Assembly: GCF_020443565.1 (NCBI RefSeq)
Contig: NZ_JAIZZN010000022.1
Location: 1 to 64,000 of the forward strand
Direction: 5' to 3'
DNA: 64,000 nt
From: Clostridium sp. CS001
Lineage (GTDB): Bacteria > Bacillota > Clostridia > Clostridiales > Clostridiaceae
Positions within the stretch are counted from its first letter, which is position 1. The number at the start of each line of letters is the position of its first letter. Positions 45,493 through 56,067 of this stretch are shown here, in pieces. A program made the translations under genes and the position numbers. The notes under the pieces were generated by a model. The model did no database searches, was not told the DNA's origin, and saw nothing but the letters and a program-made list of their open reading frames with translations.

Positions 45493-46068
45493 ATGTTGAA
45501 TGATGTATATGATAGACTTCAAAAAATTGTAGATAAAGTTAAAACAGAAAAATTTATTCAGGGAAGAGGCCTTGGCAATGAAATTAGTTACTACATATTT
45601 GACTATGATCCAAAAGAAGAGTTAGTTGTTAGGCAATATGTTCAATATATAAAGAAGGAACTAAATAAAGTGGATTCTAATAGAAAAGTTATAGAGTTTG
45701 ATTTATATAAAATTTTTATAGAGCTTTTGAAAGAAGAAGATATTTTTGAAAAGATTATTTATTTAGAGCAAGAAGAGGGTAAAGAATATGTGCTTAATGC
45801 GGTAACACCATTTATAACATCTGAGATGTTTGCTCAAAAAATAACTAAAGAATCAGAAGGCCATGACTTAATATTTTTAACTGGTATAGGAAAGTGTTAT
45901 CCTTTTATGCGTTCTCATAACATCCTTAATAGTTTACAACAATTTCTAAGTAAGAAGCCATTGGTAGTATTTTATCCTGGCCATTTTAGTGGACAGGACT
46001 TAACGCTATTTAATTTATTTAAAGATGAAAATTATTATAGGGCATTTCCATTAATTACAGATAAATAA
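45493..46068 (+). CDS. brxB: BREX protein BrxB
   Basis: This is a 191-residue DUF1788/BrxB protein. The family pattern near the C-terminus is visible: LIFLTGIGKCYPFMRSH and then LVVFYPGHFSGQDLTLF. BrxB is a core component of type 1 BREX with unclear biochemical role; it occurs between brxA and brxC as here. AAGGAAGTGA precedes the ATG. A 91-base gap separates it from brxC, with an ordinary ribosome binding site AGGAGGGG before brxC. Confidence 0.93.
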   Translation: MLNDVYDRLQKIVDKVKTEKFIQGRGLGNEISYYIFDYDPKEELVVRQYVQYIKKELNKVDSNRKVIEFDLYKIFIELLKEEDIFEKIIYLEQEEGKEYVLNAVTPFITSEMFAQKITKESEGHDLIFLTGIGKCYPFMRSHNILNSLQQFLSKKPLVVFYPGHFSGQDLTLFNLFKDENYYRAFPLITDK

Positions 46069-46159
46069 TCTTACAAAAAAAAGTAGCTTACATATAAAGA
46101 CAAGAGCGAGAAAACAATAATGTTCAAGTACAGAATGATGAATTTCAGGAGGGGTTAGC

Positions 46160-49100
46160 ATGATTATTAGAGATATGTTTAGTAGAGATATAGAGCGTGA
46201 AATTAGTGGGGTTATAAAAGTAGGGCAAACAGATGAAAAAAAGATTTACCAAGAGTTAGATGAATATGTTGTTACTAAAGAAATATCTAAGCATTTATCA
46301 AAGTTCTATGAGAATTATAGTAAAGGTCTTAATGGAAATACAGATAAAATGGGAGTTTGGATTTCAGGTTTTTTTGGAAGTGGTAAATCACATTTCCTTA
46401 AAATATTATCATACTTATTAGACAATCAAAAAATTAAGGGCGAAGAGGCTATTGATTACTTTAAAGACAAAGTAGTAGACCCAATGATTTTTGCAGAAAT
46501 GAAAAAGGGTGCTAATACTGATACAGAAACCATAATATTTAATATTGATTCTAAAAATCCAATTAACAATAAGAGCAAAGAAGACGCTATATTGAGGATA
46601 TTTGTTAAAGTTTTTAATGAACATCGTGGTTTATGTGACGAAATACCAGGGGTAGCGTATATGGAGCAACAGCTTATAAAAGATGGTGTTTATGAGCAAT
46701 TTAAACAAGAGTTTTATAGTATCAGTGGAAAGGAATGGATATATAGAAGAAATGGGTTCTTTTTAGATAAAGACTTTGTTGCAAAGGCTATATCTAAGGT
46801 TTTGAATACATCTATTGAAAGTGCAAATGAGTTTGTAACGAAAGGCGTTAGCGATTATGAGGTAAGTATTGAAAAGTTTGCAAAAGAAGTTAAAGAGTAT
46901 ATAGATACTAAAGGAAAAAACTTTCATCTCATATTCCTTATAGATGAAATAGGTCAATACATAGGAGATAATCCTACATTGATGCTAAATCTTCAAACTG
47001 TGGCTGAGGATTTAGGTACATATTGCAAAGGTAAAGTCTGGATAATGGTAACGTCTCAAGAAAGCATAGATTCCTTATTTAAAGTTAAAGGGAATGACTT
47101 TTCAAAAATACAAGGGAGATTTGACACAAGGTTAAGCCTATCATCAATATCCGTAGATGAAGTAATAAAGAAGCGTATTCTTGAAAAAGGACAGGATGCA
47201 GTATATCTTTTAAAGGATTTATACAAAGAAAAAAGTGCTATACTAAAGAATCTTATAAGCTTTGATAATGCAAGGAAGGACTTAATAGGATATGTTGATG
47301 ATAAAGAATTTGCAGAAGTATATCCATTTGTTCCATATCAGTTTAAAATATTGCAAAATGTATTTGAGCAGGTAAGGAAGCATGGAAGTTCAGGAAAGCA
47401 TTTATCTGAAGGTGAGAGGTCAATGATTTCTGCCTATAAAGAATCGGTTCTTAAATATGCTGATGATAAAGAAGGAATTTTAATTCCTTTTCATGCTTTT
47501 TATGATACCATAGAAGAATTTTTAAATCCTACCATTTCGCGAGTTATTGAAAGAGCTTCTGAAAATCCAGAACTTAAAGAGAATCCTATGAATTTAAAAC
47601 TTTTAAAAGTGCTGTTTATGATTAAATATTTAAGCGATGAATTACCTGGAAACTTAGAAAATATTGCAACACTTATGGTTAATAGTATAGATGAAGATAA
47701 ATTAGAACTAAAAGATAAAATTAAAGAGTCATTAAGAAAACTTCAATCTAATACTCTTATTCAAAAGAATGGCGAAACTTTCACTTTTTTAACTGACGAA
47801 GAACAAGATGTTAATAGAGAGATTAAGTTTGAAAAGATAGATGAAGATGTTATAAAGAAGGAATTATCAAATTATGTTTTTTCGGGTATATACGAGGATA
47901 CAAAATTTAGACACACAAAAACATACTTATTCCCATTTAATAAAATGATGGATGAAAAGCCTTATGGTAATCAAACAAGTAATATAGGAATAAATATTCT
48001 TACCCCGTTATCAGATGATTATTATAAGAGTGATAATGAACTTATATCCAAGTCATTTTTAAATAAAGAAATGATTGTTAAGCTGGGTGGTAGTGAGGGG
48101 TATATTGAGGAATTAACTGAAGCAATGAAAATTGATTCATATATTAAAAAGAAGAATGTAAATTCTCTACCAGAAAACATACAAATTATTATTACAACAA
48201 AGCAGGGAGAAATGAGGTTAAGAAAATTAAGGGCTAAAGAGTTATTAGAAAGTGCAATATTGCAAGGGACATATTTTGTAAATGGGGAAAAGGTAGATAT
48301 AAAAGGAGCAAGTTCTAAAGAAAAAATAAACTATGGATTTAGTATACTTGTTAATAGTATATTTAATAAACTTGGGTACATTAAATGCAATCTATCAACT
48401 GAAAGTGAAGTAGTATCACTTCTAAAAAACAATGTTGAGCAGTTAGGTTTTGACGCTGTAGAGCAATACAATAATGAACTGGCTGAAACTGAGGTATTTA
48501 ATTTTATATGCCTTCAAGAAGATAATCTTCAGCAAATTAGAATGAAGATAGTATTAAACAGATTTAAAGATGCACCTTATGGTTGGAATGAAATAGATAT
48601 TTCTGGAGTAGTAGCAAAGCTATTTAAACAACAGAAAATAAAATTAAGATTAAATGGAGAATTTTTAGAAATAGATAGTGCGAATAAAGTAGTCGATGCT
48701 TTAACAAAATCAACAGAAGTAGATAAAGTTATAATTAATAAGAAAGTAAAAGTAGATGAACCGCTTATAAGGGCTGTTAAAAATATAAGCTTAGAGGTAT
48801 TTGGGAAAATTAATCTACCAGATGATGAAGACGGATTAGCGAGGGCTGTAAGAGATAAAATTATTACAAAAATTCATGATTTAAAGGAATATATAAACAG
48901 ATTTGGAAGCAGGAAATATCCAGGGAAGAGCTTGTTTGAAAAAGGAGTAAATACCTTTAAAGAAATAATTGAAAATAAAGATAATTTAACTTTCTTTACA
49001 TCATTAAAAGAGAAAGAGGATGAATTGCTTGACTGGGTAGATGATAGTGCCTATGCTGTTGCTTTTTTTGATAATCAAATTGATATATTTGATAAAGGAT

Positions 49101-49729
49101 TAAATATTTCTAAGAAGTGTCAAGAGAATAAAGACTATTTAAATGAAGCACTTATTCAAGATATAAAAGACTTGGATGATATTTTACATGACCCAATCCC
49201 ATATAAACGTATAAGAAATATTATTGACATTGCTCAAAATATAGAAAAAAAGTTTAATACTATAGTTGAAGAAAAAAAGATGAAATCCAAGGAAAAAATA
49301 AAAGAAGATTTTGATTATTGTTTGTTAAAATCAAATCAGTATGGCGTAAGTAGTGATACAGAAGAACTAATTAAGACTTATTATAATAGCTTAATTTCAA
49401 AAATAGATGAATATACTGATATATTCAAGATAGATGCTTCTATAACTCAAAGCAGTAACAAAAGAGAATATTTTGATCAATCAATTAATAAAGAAATTTC
49501 AGAGTATCAAAGGAAGAAAAAAGCAGAAGAGAATAAAGGGATAACAATTGCAGACCCTGCAATAGTACAACCAGAATTAATACCGAAGGAAGTTGAAAAG
49601 GTTAATGTTGCAAGGTTAGTAGAAATTAAATCATTAAAGACTGTAGATGACATCGAAGTGTATATTAGGGAACTAAAAAATAAACTCAGAAGCATTATAA
49701 ATGATAATAAAGAAATAGAGATTGAATAA
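46160..49729 (+). CDS. brxC: BREX ATPase BrxC
   Basis: This is a 1189-residue P-loop ATPase of the BrxC/PglY type. Walker A GFFGSGKS lies at residues about 70-77; the Walker B-like LIFLIDEIGQYIG follows near residue 260; the remainder is mixed, with coiled coil towards the C-terminus. BrxC is thought to act with BrxB, PglX and PglZ in recognition and blocking of phage DNA. The size is typical. The operon order is the standard brxA-brxB-brxC-pglX-pglZ-brxL. A small hairpin follows the stop codon. Confidence 0.95.
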   Translation: MIIRDMFSRDIEREISGVIKVGQTDEKKIYQELDEYVVTKEISKHLSKFYENYSKGLNGNTDKMGVWISGFFGSGKSHFLKILSYLLDNQKIKGEEAIDYFKDKVVDPMIFAEMKKGANTDTETIIFNIDSKNPINNKSKEDAILRIFVKVFNEHRGLCDEIPGVAYMEQQLIKDGVYEQFKQEFYSISGKEWIYRRNGFFLDKDFVAKAISKVLNTSIESANEFVTKGVSDYEVSIEKFAKEVKEYIDTKGKNFHLIFLIDEIGQYIGDNPTLMLNLQTVAEDLGTYCKGKVWIMVTSQESIDSLFKVKGNDFSKIQGRFDTRLSLSSISVDEVIKKRILEKGQDAVYLLKDLYKEKSAILKNLISFDNARKDLIGYVDDKEFAEVYPFVPYQFKILQNVFEQVRKHGSSGKHLSEGERSMISAYKESVLKYADDKEGILIPFHAFYDTIEEFLNPTISRVIERASENPELKENPMNLKLLKVLFMIKYLSDELPGNLENIATLMVNSIDEDKLELKDKIKESLRKLQSNTLIQKNGETFTFLTDEEQDVNREIKFEKIDEDVIKKELSNYVFSGIYEDTKFRHTKTYLFPFNKMMDEKPYGNQTSNIGINILTPLSDDYYKSDNELISKSFLNKEMIVKLGGSEGYIEELTEAMKIDSYIKKKNVNSLPENIQIIITTKQGEMRLRKLRAKELLESAILQGTYFVNGEKVDIKGASSKEKINYGFSILVNSIFNKLGYIKCNLSTESEVVSLLKNNVEQLGFDAVEQYNNELAETEVFNFICLQEDNLQQIRMKIVLNRFKDAPYGWNEIDISGVVAKLFKQQKIKLRLNGEFLEIDSANKVVDALTKSTEVDKVIINKKVKVDEPLIRAVKNISLEVFGKINLPDDEDGLARAVRDKIITKIHDLKEYINRFGSRKYPGKSLFEKGVNTFKEIIENKDNLTFFTSLKEKEDELLDWVDDSAYAVAFFDNQIDIFDKGLNISKKCQENKDYLNEALIQDIKDLDDILHDPIPYKRIRNIIDIAQNIEKKFNTIVEEKKMKSKEKIKEDFDYCLLKSNQYGVSSDTEELIKTYYNSLISKIDEYTDIFKIDASITQSSNKREYFDQSINKEISEYQRKKKAEENKGITIADPAIVQPELIPKEVEKVNVARLVEIKSLKTVDDIEVYIRELKNKLRSIINDNKEIEIE

Positions 49730-49734
49730 TTAAT

Positions 49735-49766
49735 GTTAGTGGGAGATTATATTTATCTCCTATTAA
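49735..49766 (+). terminator. Intra-operon hairpin after brxC
   Basis: TTAG-GGGAGAT pairs with ATCTCCTATTAA around TATATTT. It lies between brxC and pglX and may attenuate transcription or stabilise mRNA ends. Confidence 0.5.
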
Positions 49767-49791
49767 TTTATCTAATAAACGGAGGTTTAAG

Positions 49792-52700
49792 ATGAATAAG
49801 AATGCACTTAAGATTTTTGCAATTGAGTCCAGAAAAGAGTTAATAGAAAAAATAAAAATAAAAGCGATGCAATATGGAATAGAAAAGGATAAAATCAAAA
49901 ATTCTCAGACAGTGAGTAGTGATTCTATTGTTATTAATGGAAAACCACTTAGTAAAGAAGAAAAACAACAAAGGGAAAAACTTATAGAGAAAATAAAGTC
50001 TATAAATGAAGAAGGCGGAGATGGTTACAAGCAAATTATCGAAGAGGTTGCTTATACTTGGTTTAATAGATTTACAGCTCTAAGATTTATGGAAGTAAAT
50101 AACTATCTTCCAACAAAAGTAAGAGTGTTATCTTCTGCTACTGAAGGAAATGTCGAACCAGAATTAATTAAAGAAGCCAGTAACGTAGACCTACCTGTAG
50201 ATAAGCATAAGATTTATGAAATGAAATTAAATAATGATATGGAAGGGCTATTTAAGTATATGATAATAGCTCAATGTAACTCTTTAAATAAAATCCTTCC
50301 ATACATGTTTCAAGAAATAGGTCACTATACAGAATTACTACTTCCAAATGGTCTTTTAAATGAGGGGGCTTTTGTTAGAAGGCTTACAGACACTAAAACT
50401 ATGGAAGAAAGCGATTGGGAAGATGTAGAGATTATTGGGTGGCTTTATCAGTATTATATTTCTGAAAAGAAAGATGAAGTTTTTGAAAATTTAAAGAAAA
50501 ACATAAAGATTACTAAAGAAAATATACCATCAGCTACACAATTGTTTACACCAGATTGGATAGTTAAGTATATGGTGGAAAACTCATTAGGTAGATTGTG
50601 GATTGAGAGCCACCCTGATGAAGAGTTAAAGTCTAAATGGAAGTATTATTTAGAAGAGGCAGAGCAGGAGATAGACGTTCAAAAGCAATTAGAGGATATC
50701 AGGAATAAAAATATAAATCCAGAAGAAATAAAAGTTTTTGATTGTTGCATGGGCTCAGGGCATATTTTGGTGTATTTATTTGAAGTTTTATATGACATAT
50801 ATAAATCAGCAGGGTATACAGAGAGAGAAATTCCTAAACTCATACTTACAAAAAATCTTTATGGTTTGGATATAGACGATAGAGCTTCACAACTTGCTTA
50901 TTTTGCTGTAATGATGAAGGCAAGAAGTTATAATAGTCGCATATTTAAGGAGCGAATTGATTTGAATATATGCTCTATTCAAGAGAGCAATGGGTTTCCA
51001 GAAGAAGCAATAGAATTTTTAGTTAATTCAAAGGAAACTGAAATTGAAAAGAGAATTCATAGAGATGATGTTGAATACTTAATTAATGTATTTAATGATG
51101 CGAAGGAATATGGTTCTATATTAGAAGTTAAAGAAATTGATTTTGATATAATTGGGAGACGAATAGAAGAAATTAGGAATGGAGATACAACTGACTTATT
51201 TGAATTACAGTATAAGAATATTATTTTGGAGAAGATACCTGGATTACTTAAACAGGGTAGGATAATGAGTAAAAAATATGATGTAGCTTGTACTAACCCG
51301 CCTTATATGGGAAACAAAGGAATGGGAAATAAGCTATCTAATTTTGTTAAAGAAAATTACCCTGATTCAAAATCAGATATGTTTTCTTGCTTTATTGAGA
51401 AAGCTTTAAACTTTGTGAAATCAGAAGGATATATTTCTATGATTACAATGGAGAGTTGGATGTTTTTATCGAGTTTTCAAAATCTTAGAGATAAGATAAT
51501 TAAATTGAAGACCATTACCAATTTAGTCCATATGCCATATTTAGGTAAGGGTGGAACAAGCTTAGGTATTAGTTTTGGAACAAGTGCATTTATAATGCAG
51601 AACTCAAAAATTAAAAACTACAAAGCTCAATATTGTTGTATTAGATATTATGAAACAAATGAAGAGGGGGTCCCATTTGAGTTTCCTACAATTAATGAAA
51701 GGTATAAAGCAATAACATTAGAAAGTTTCTCTAAAATTGCTGGAATGTCTATTGCATATTGGGTTAGTGAAAATTTTATTAAATGCTTTGAAAATGGGAG
51801 ATTACTTGGACAGATTGCAGAACCAAGATTGGGTATGGCTACTGCGGATAACAATAGATTTATTAGATATTGGTATGAAGTAAATATCAATAAATGTGAC
51901 TTTGAATGTCAATCAAGGGAAGAGGCTAAGTGCAGTAATAAGAAGTGGTTTCCATATAATAAAGGGGGAGACTTTCGTAAGTGGTATGGCAATAATGAAA
52001 TATTAGTAAATTGGGAAAACGATGGATATGAAATACAGAACTTTAAAGATAAGAAAACTGGAAAAATTCGTTCGCATAATTACAACTTAGATTATATTTT
52101 TAATGAAGGATTAACATGGACATTTATTAGTTCAGCAAATTTTGGAATAAGATATTTTCCTAAAGGATTTCTCTTTGATGTTGGTGGTTCGTCAATGTTT
52201 ATGGACGCAGATAGGATTAAATATGTTTTGGGTTATCTAACTACAAATTTAGCTTTTGAAACATTGAAAGCTTCAAATCCAACATTGAACTTTCAACCTG
52301 GGAATTTATGTAATATGCCTATAATAATTTCGGATATTTATAAAACAAAAATAGAAAAAATTGTTGATTGTAATATAGCAATTTCAAAAGTAGATTGGGA
52401 CAACTTTGAAATATCATGGGACTTTAAAACTCATCCGTTCTTGAAAAATTATGATAAGGATGTTAGAAACAATAAAATTGAAACAAAATACAATATATAT
52501 GAGACGAAAACTGCAAATGAGTTTTCTCTACTCAAATCCAATGAAGAAGAATTAAACTACATATTTAGTAAGATTTATAATTTACAGGATGAAATGATGC
52601 CTGAAGTTCAAAAAAAAGATGTTACAATTCGAGAGGCTGATAAAATCCGTGATATAAAGAGTTTTATTTCTTATGCGGTAGGTTGCATGTTTGGACGCTA

Positions 52701-53358
52701 TAGCCTTGACGTAGATGGCATTGTATATTCTGGCGGAGTATTTAATCCTTCAAAGTATACTACTTTTAAAGTATATGAAAATAATATTATTCCGATACTT
52801 TCAGAGAATTACTTTCAAGAGGATATGGTATCTAAATTTATAGAATTTGTAAATGCTACTTTTGGAGAAAAATATTTAATAGAAAACCTTAACTTTATAG
52901 CAGAAACTCTTGGAAAGAAGAGTAGTGAAACATCTAAAGAAACTGTAAGGAGATACTTCGTTAATGATTTCTTTAAAGAACATCTAAAAACATATAAGAA
53001 GAGACCTATTTATTGGATGTTTACATCAGGAAAACAAAAGGCCTTTAATTGTTTTATTTATATGCACAGATATGATAAGACTACATTATCAAGAATAAGA
53101 ACTGACTATTTGCATGAACTTCAAGATAGATTAGATACGGAAAGAAAGTCATTGTTTGATGTAGTTGAAGGAGATTATACAACAAAAGAAAAGAGTGAAT
53201 CTAAGAAGAAACTTACCCAACTTGATAAGCAGATAGATGAATTAAAGAAATATGATGAAGTTCTTCACCATATGGCTGATATGCAGATTGAAATTGATTT
53301 AGATGATGGTGTAGTTGTAAATTATGAGAAGTTTAATGGTTTATTAGCCAAAATTTAA
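49792..53358 (+). CDS. pglX: BREX adenine methyltransferase PglX
   Basis: This is a 1188-residue N6-adenine DNA methyltransferase. Motif I DCCMGSGH (near residue 317) binds S-adenosylmethionine, and motif IV NPPY starts at residue 502. The C-terminal half is the target-recognition region, including the FEIPT-like and WK/FK segments typical of PglX. In BREX it marks host DNA at a non-palindromic site so that only unmodified phage DNA is blocked. GGAGGTTTAAG precedes the ATG. Specificity cannot be deduced from the sequence. It is a full-length gene with no sign of phase-variable repeats. Confidence 0.96.
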   Translation: MNKNALKIFAIESRKELIEKIKIKAMQYGIEKDKIKNSQTVSSDSIVINGKPLSKEEKQQREKLIEKIKSINEEGGDGYKQIIEEVAYTWFNRFTALRFMEVNNYLPTKVRVLSSATEGNVEPELIKEASNVDLPVDKHKIYEMKLNNDMEGLFKYMIIAQCNSLNKILPYMFQEIGHYTELLLPNGLLNEGAFVRRLTDTKTMEESDWEDVEIIGWLYQYYISEKKDEVFENLKKNIKITKENIPSATQLFTPDWIVKYMVENSLGRLWIESHPDEELKSKWKYYLEEAEQEIDVQKQLEDIRNKNINPEEIKVFDCCMGSGHILVYLFEVLYDIYKSAGYTEREIPKLILTKNLYGLDIDDRASQLAYFAVMMKARSYNSRIFKERIDLNICSIQESNGFPEEAIEFLVNSKETEIEKRIHRDDVEYLINVFNDAKEYGSILEVKEIDFDIIGRRIEEIRNGDTTDLFELQYKNIILEKIPGLLKQGRIMSKKYDVACTNPPYMGNKGMGNKLSNFVKENYPDSKSDMFSCFIEKALNFVKSEGYISMITMESWMFLSSFQNLRDKIIKLKTITNLVHMPYLGKGGTSLGISFGTSAFIMQNSKIKNYKAQYCCIRYYETNEEGVPFEFPTINERYKAITLESFSKIAGMSIAYWVSENFIKCFENGRLLGQIAEPRLGMATADNNRFIRYWYEVNINKCDFECQSREEAKCSNKKWFPYNKGGDFRKWYGNNEILVNWENDGYEIQNFKDKKTGKIRSHNYNLDYIFNEGLTWTFISSANFGIRYFPKGFLFDVGGSSMFMDADRIKYVLGYLTTNLAFETLKASNPTLNFQPGNLCNMPIIISDIYKTKIEKIVDCNIAISKVDWDNFEISWDFKTHPFLKNYDKDVRNNKIETKYNIYETKTANEFSLLKSNEEELNYIFSKIYNLQDEMMPEVQKKDVTIREADKIRDIKSFISYAVGCMFGRYSLDVDGIVYSGGVFNPSKYTTFKVYENNIIPILSENYFQEDMVSKFIEFVNATFGEKYLIENLNFIAETLGKKSSETSKETVRRYFVNDFFKEHLKTYKKRPIYWMFTSGKQKAFNCFIYMHRYDKTTLSRIRTDYLHELQDRLDTERKSLFDVVEGDYTTKEKSESKKKLTQLDKQIDELKKYDEVLHHMADMQIEIDLDDGVVVNYEKFNGLLAKI

Positions 53359-53371
53359 TATATAATTGTAT

Positions 53372-53408
53372 AGTCCCTATTATAAACGTTATAATTATAA
53401 TAGGGACT
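53372..53408 (+). terminator. Terminator-like hairpin between pglX and pglZ
   Basis: AGTCCCTATTATAA (53372-53385) pairs perfectly with TTATAATAGGGACT (53395-53408), followed by TATTTCT. It suggests attenuation within the operon, or a separate downstream promoter (a TTGTTC...TATGAA pair near 53433-53461 is only a weak candidate). Confidence 0.65.
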
Positions 53409-53492
53409 TATTTCTAATTGAATTACTTTATATTGTTCACATTAGAATGCAACGGTATGAATGAAACAATTTTACTTTAGGGAGATGAAGGA

Positions 53493-56045
53493 ATGGCAAA
53501 CATTGATGTAATAGATTCTCTTAGAAATGAATTTAATCTGCCTTTGAAAAATGGGGAAAAACGAAAGATTATCTTTTGGAATGATTATGAAAAAGAATTT
53601 GAGGATGTAATTGATGAGGTTAATATAGAGGGAGTTAGGATACATAAGCTAACATCTGAAAATAGTTTTTACAGTAAATATCTTATCGAGGAAGAAGATG
53701 TTGAATCTAATTTTTTAATATATAACACAGTTAAAATCCAAGATAATAAAGAAAACTGGCTATTAGATATAGTTGTATACTCAGAGCAATTCTATGCTGA
53801 TAAAACTTCTTTAACAATGAAGGAACTTGAAATAGATATTTCCCTAAGGGAAAAATTTAGTGAATATAAAGAATTTTTTAATTCCATGGAAAGAAGAAAT
53901 AAGTTTGATAAATTTGAAGAAAGTATTGATACACCAGAAAAATTAGAATTAGGCATTTTAGGAGCAGTATGTAATTCAAAGACTATAGAGTTTGAAGAAG
54001 TTCTAAAAATTGTTTTGATGGAATCATTAAATGAGCAGGACAATAAATATTATACTGCTTTTGAAAAGTACAACATAGAGAAAGTATTTTGGAATTATGC
54101 AAAAATAAAGTATGGATATGACAAAGCGAATAAAACTTTAAAAAAATTATTGGTACATATAATATCTACTGTGTTAGGTAGCTATATTAATGAGGATAAA
54201 TTAAGCAGAATTAGTGAGTTTATCGGAAAAAATAAACCTAATTGTGTTGTTTTTATAGACCATTGGATGAATCATAAAGCGGATTATATTAAGTATGATT
54301 TGTTATCAGAAGAGTATGAGAAGGAAATTAATGCAGTACAACTTATAGAAAAATTAGATATTGAAGATTATAAAAATATAGATATATTAAAAATCTTTGA
54401 TAGGGCAATAATTAGAAATATAGTGGATAGCTTGGAAAATAAAAGTGAAGATTATGATAAATTTATAGAACTTATAAGAGGAAGACGGACTAAACATTTC
54501 TATGAACAATATGAGGGGGTTTACGAGGCTCTACTAAATGTTGTTGAAATGCACAAGTTTTATAAAAAGTATAATATGGGTATTCCCCAAAAGAATAATG
54601 AAAAGTTATTTAAGGACTACGTTACAGAGTATTATAAAATGGATACTTATTATAGAAAAGTTTATTATTTTTATGACTTACAACCAGAGAGCAATGTAAT
54701 TAATAGACTTAAATCATTAGCAGAAAATTTGTATGTGAATTGGTATTTATCTGAGATTGGAACTAATTGGAGTTCTGCTATAAATGAGGATATGAAAAAG
54801 GATTGGAGAATACCAGGAATAGTTAATCAAAGGGAATTTTATAGCACTTACGTTAATCCTTTGCTTTCTAATGGTGATAGAGTATTTGTAATTATATCGG
54901 ATGCACTTAGGTATGAGGTAGGAGCAGAAATAGCTGAAAGGCTTAACGAACAAGTAATTAATTCAACGTCTATATATTCAATGTTATCTACTGTGCCATC
55001 AATAACTAAATTAGGAATGGCTTCATTGCTTCCACATGATAGTATAAGTATTAAAGATGATGGAAGAGTATTTGTAGATGGGAATGACAGTAGTGGAGTA
55101 CAAAATCGAAGCAAAATATTAATCAAAAGCTTTGATAATAGCATAGCTGTTGATTATCAGAAATTACCTAAAAATAAAATAGAATTTATGGATTCTCTAA
55201 AGGGATATAAGCTCGTATATATCTATCACGATACTATAGATGCAACTTCAGATAAGGGATCAACAGAAATATATACTGTTGAAGCGGTGCAAAAGGCTGT
55301 AGATGAAATATTGGATTTAATTCATAAAATAACTGATTGGCTTGGCGGAATAAACGTTCTTGTTACAGCAGACCATGGATTTATATATCAGAGAAGCGAT
55401 TTAGAAGAGAGTGACAAGATAGGTAAAGAAGCTGTTGAAGTCATTGATAAGAACAGAAGAAGTTTCATTACAAAAGAAAATAGAGAAATTGATAATCTTC
55501 TAAAAATAGATATGAAGTATCTATTAAATGAAAATGATGTATTTGCTTATATGCCAAAATCAAATATTAGGTTTAAAGTTCAGGGCGAAGGTAGTAAATT
55601 TGTACATGGTGGAGCTACTCTTCAAGAGTTAGTTGTTCCAGTAGTTTCATTTAAGAATATAAGAAGTTCATATAAAAATAGCATTAAGGCTGAAAAGGTG
55701 AAAGTTAAACTAACAAATGAGGTTAGAAAGATTACCAATAGTATATTTAAGCTTAATTTTTTTCAAACAGAAAAAATAAATAAAAAGATAACTTCATCAA
55801 CGTTAGAAGTATATATGATGGATACTGAAAAGAATATTGTTTCTAATATTGAAACCATGATAGCTGATTCAAATAATGATAGACCAGAGGAACGAGTTTT
55901 CAAAATTAAGTTAACATTAAAAGCCATGAATTATGATAGAAATAAGAAATATTATCTTACTATTAAAGATAAAGAAACAGGAATTGTATTAGAAGAAATA
56001 CCATTCGTCATCAATTTAGGAATAGCAAGCGATTTTGATTTTTAA
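53493..56045 (+). CDS. pglZ: BREX phosphatase-like protein PglZ
   Basis: This is an 850-residue PglZ protein of the alkaline phosphatase superfamily. Metal-binding signatures appear as VIISDALRYE (Asp near residue 470), YHDTIDATSDK, and TADHGFIY near residue 627. PglZ is a core component of every BREX type. The N-terminal 400 residues are helical and the C-terminal ~120 residues (VKVKLTNEVRK onward) beta-rich. GGGAGATGAAGG precedes the ATG. It is followed 22 bases later by brxL. Confidence 0.95.
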   Translation: MANIDVIDSLRNEFNLPLKNGEKRKIIFWNDYEKEFEDVIDEVNIEGVRIHKLTSENSFYSKYLIEEEDVESNFLIYNTVKIQDNKENWLLDIVVYSEQFYADKTSLTMKELEIDISLREKFSEYKEFFNSMERRNKFDKFEESIDTPEKLELGILGAVCNSKTIEFEEVLKIVLMESLNEQDNKYYTAFEKYNIEKVFWNYAKIKYGYDKANKTLKKLLVHIISTVLGSYINEDKLSRISEFIGKNKPNCVVFIDHWMNHKADYIKYDLLSEEYEKEINAVQLIEKLDIEDYKNIDILKIFDRAIIRNIVDSLENKSEDYDKFIELIRGRRTKHFYEQYEGVYEALLNVVEMHKFYKKYNMGIPQKNNEKLFKDYVTEYYKMDTYYRKVYYFYDLQPESNVINRLKSLAENLYVNWYLSEIGTNWSSAINEDMKKDWRIPGIVNQREFYSTYVNPLLSNGDRVFVIISDALRYEVGAEIAERLNEQVINSTSIYSMLSTVPSITKLGMASLLPHDSISIKDDGRVFVDGNDSSGVQNRSKILIKSFDNSIAVDYQKLPKNKIEFMDSLKGYKLVYIYHDTIDATSDKGSTEIYTVEAVQKAVDEILDLIHKITDWLGGINVLVTADHGFIYQRSDLEESDKIGKEAVEVIDKNRRSFITKENREIDNLLKIDMKYLLNENDVFAYMPKSNIRFKVQGEGSKFVHGGATLQELVVPVVSFKNIRSSYKNSIKAEKVKVKLTNEVRKITNSIFKLNFFQTEKINKKITSSTLEVYMMDTEKNIVSNIETMIADSNNDRPEERVFKIKLTLKAMNYDRNKKYYLTIKDKETGIVLEEIPFVINLGIASDFDF

Positions 56046-56067
56046 GAAAGGTTTGGGGAGGATATAA

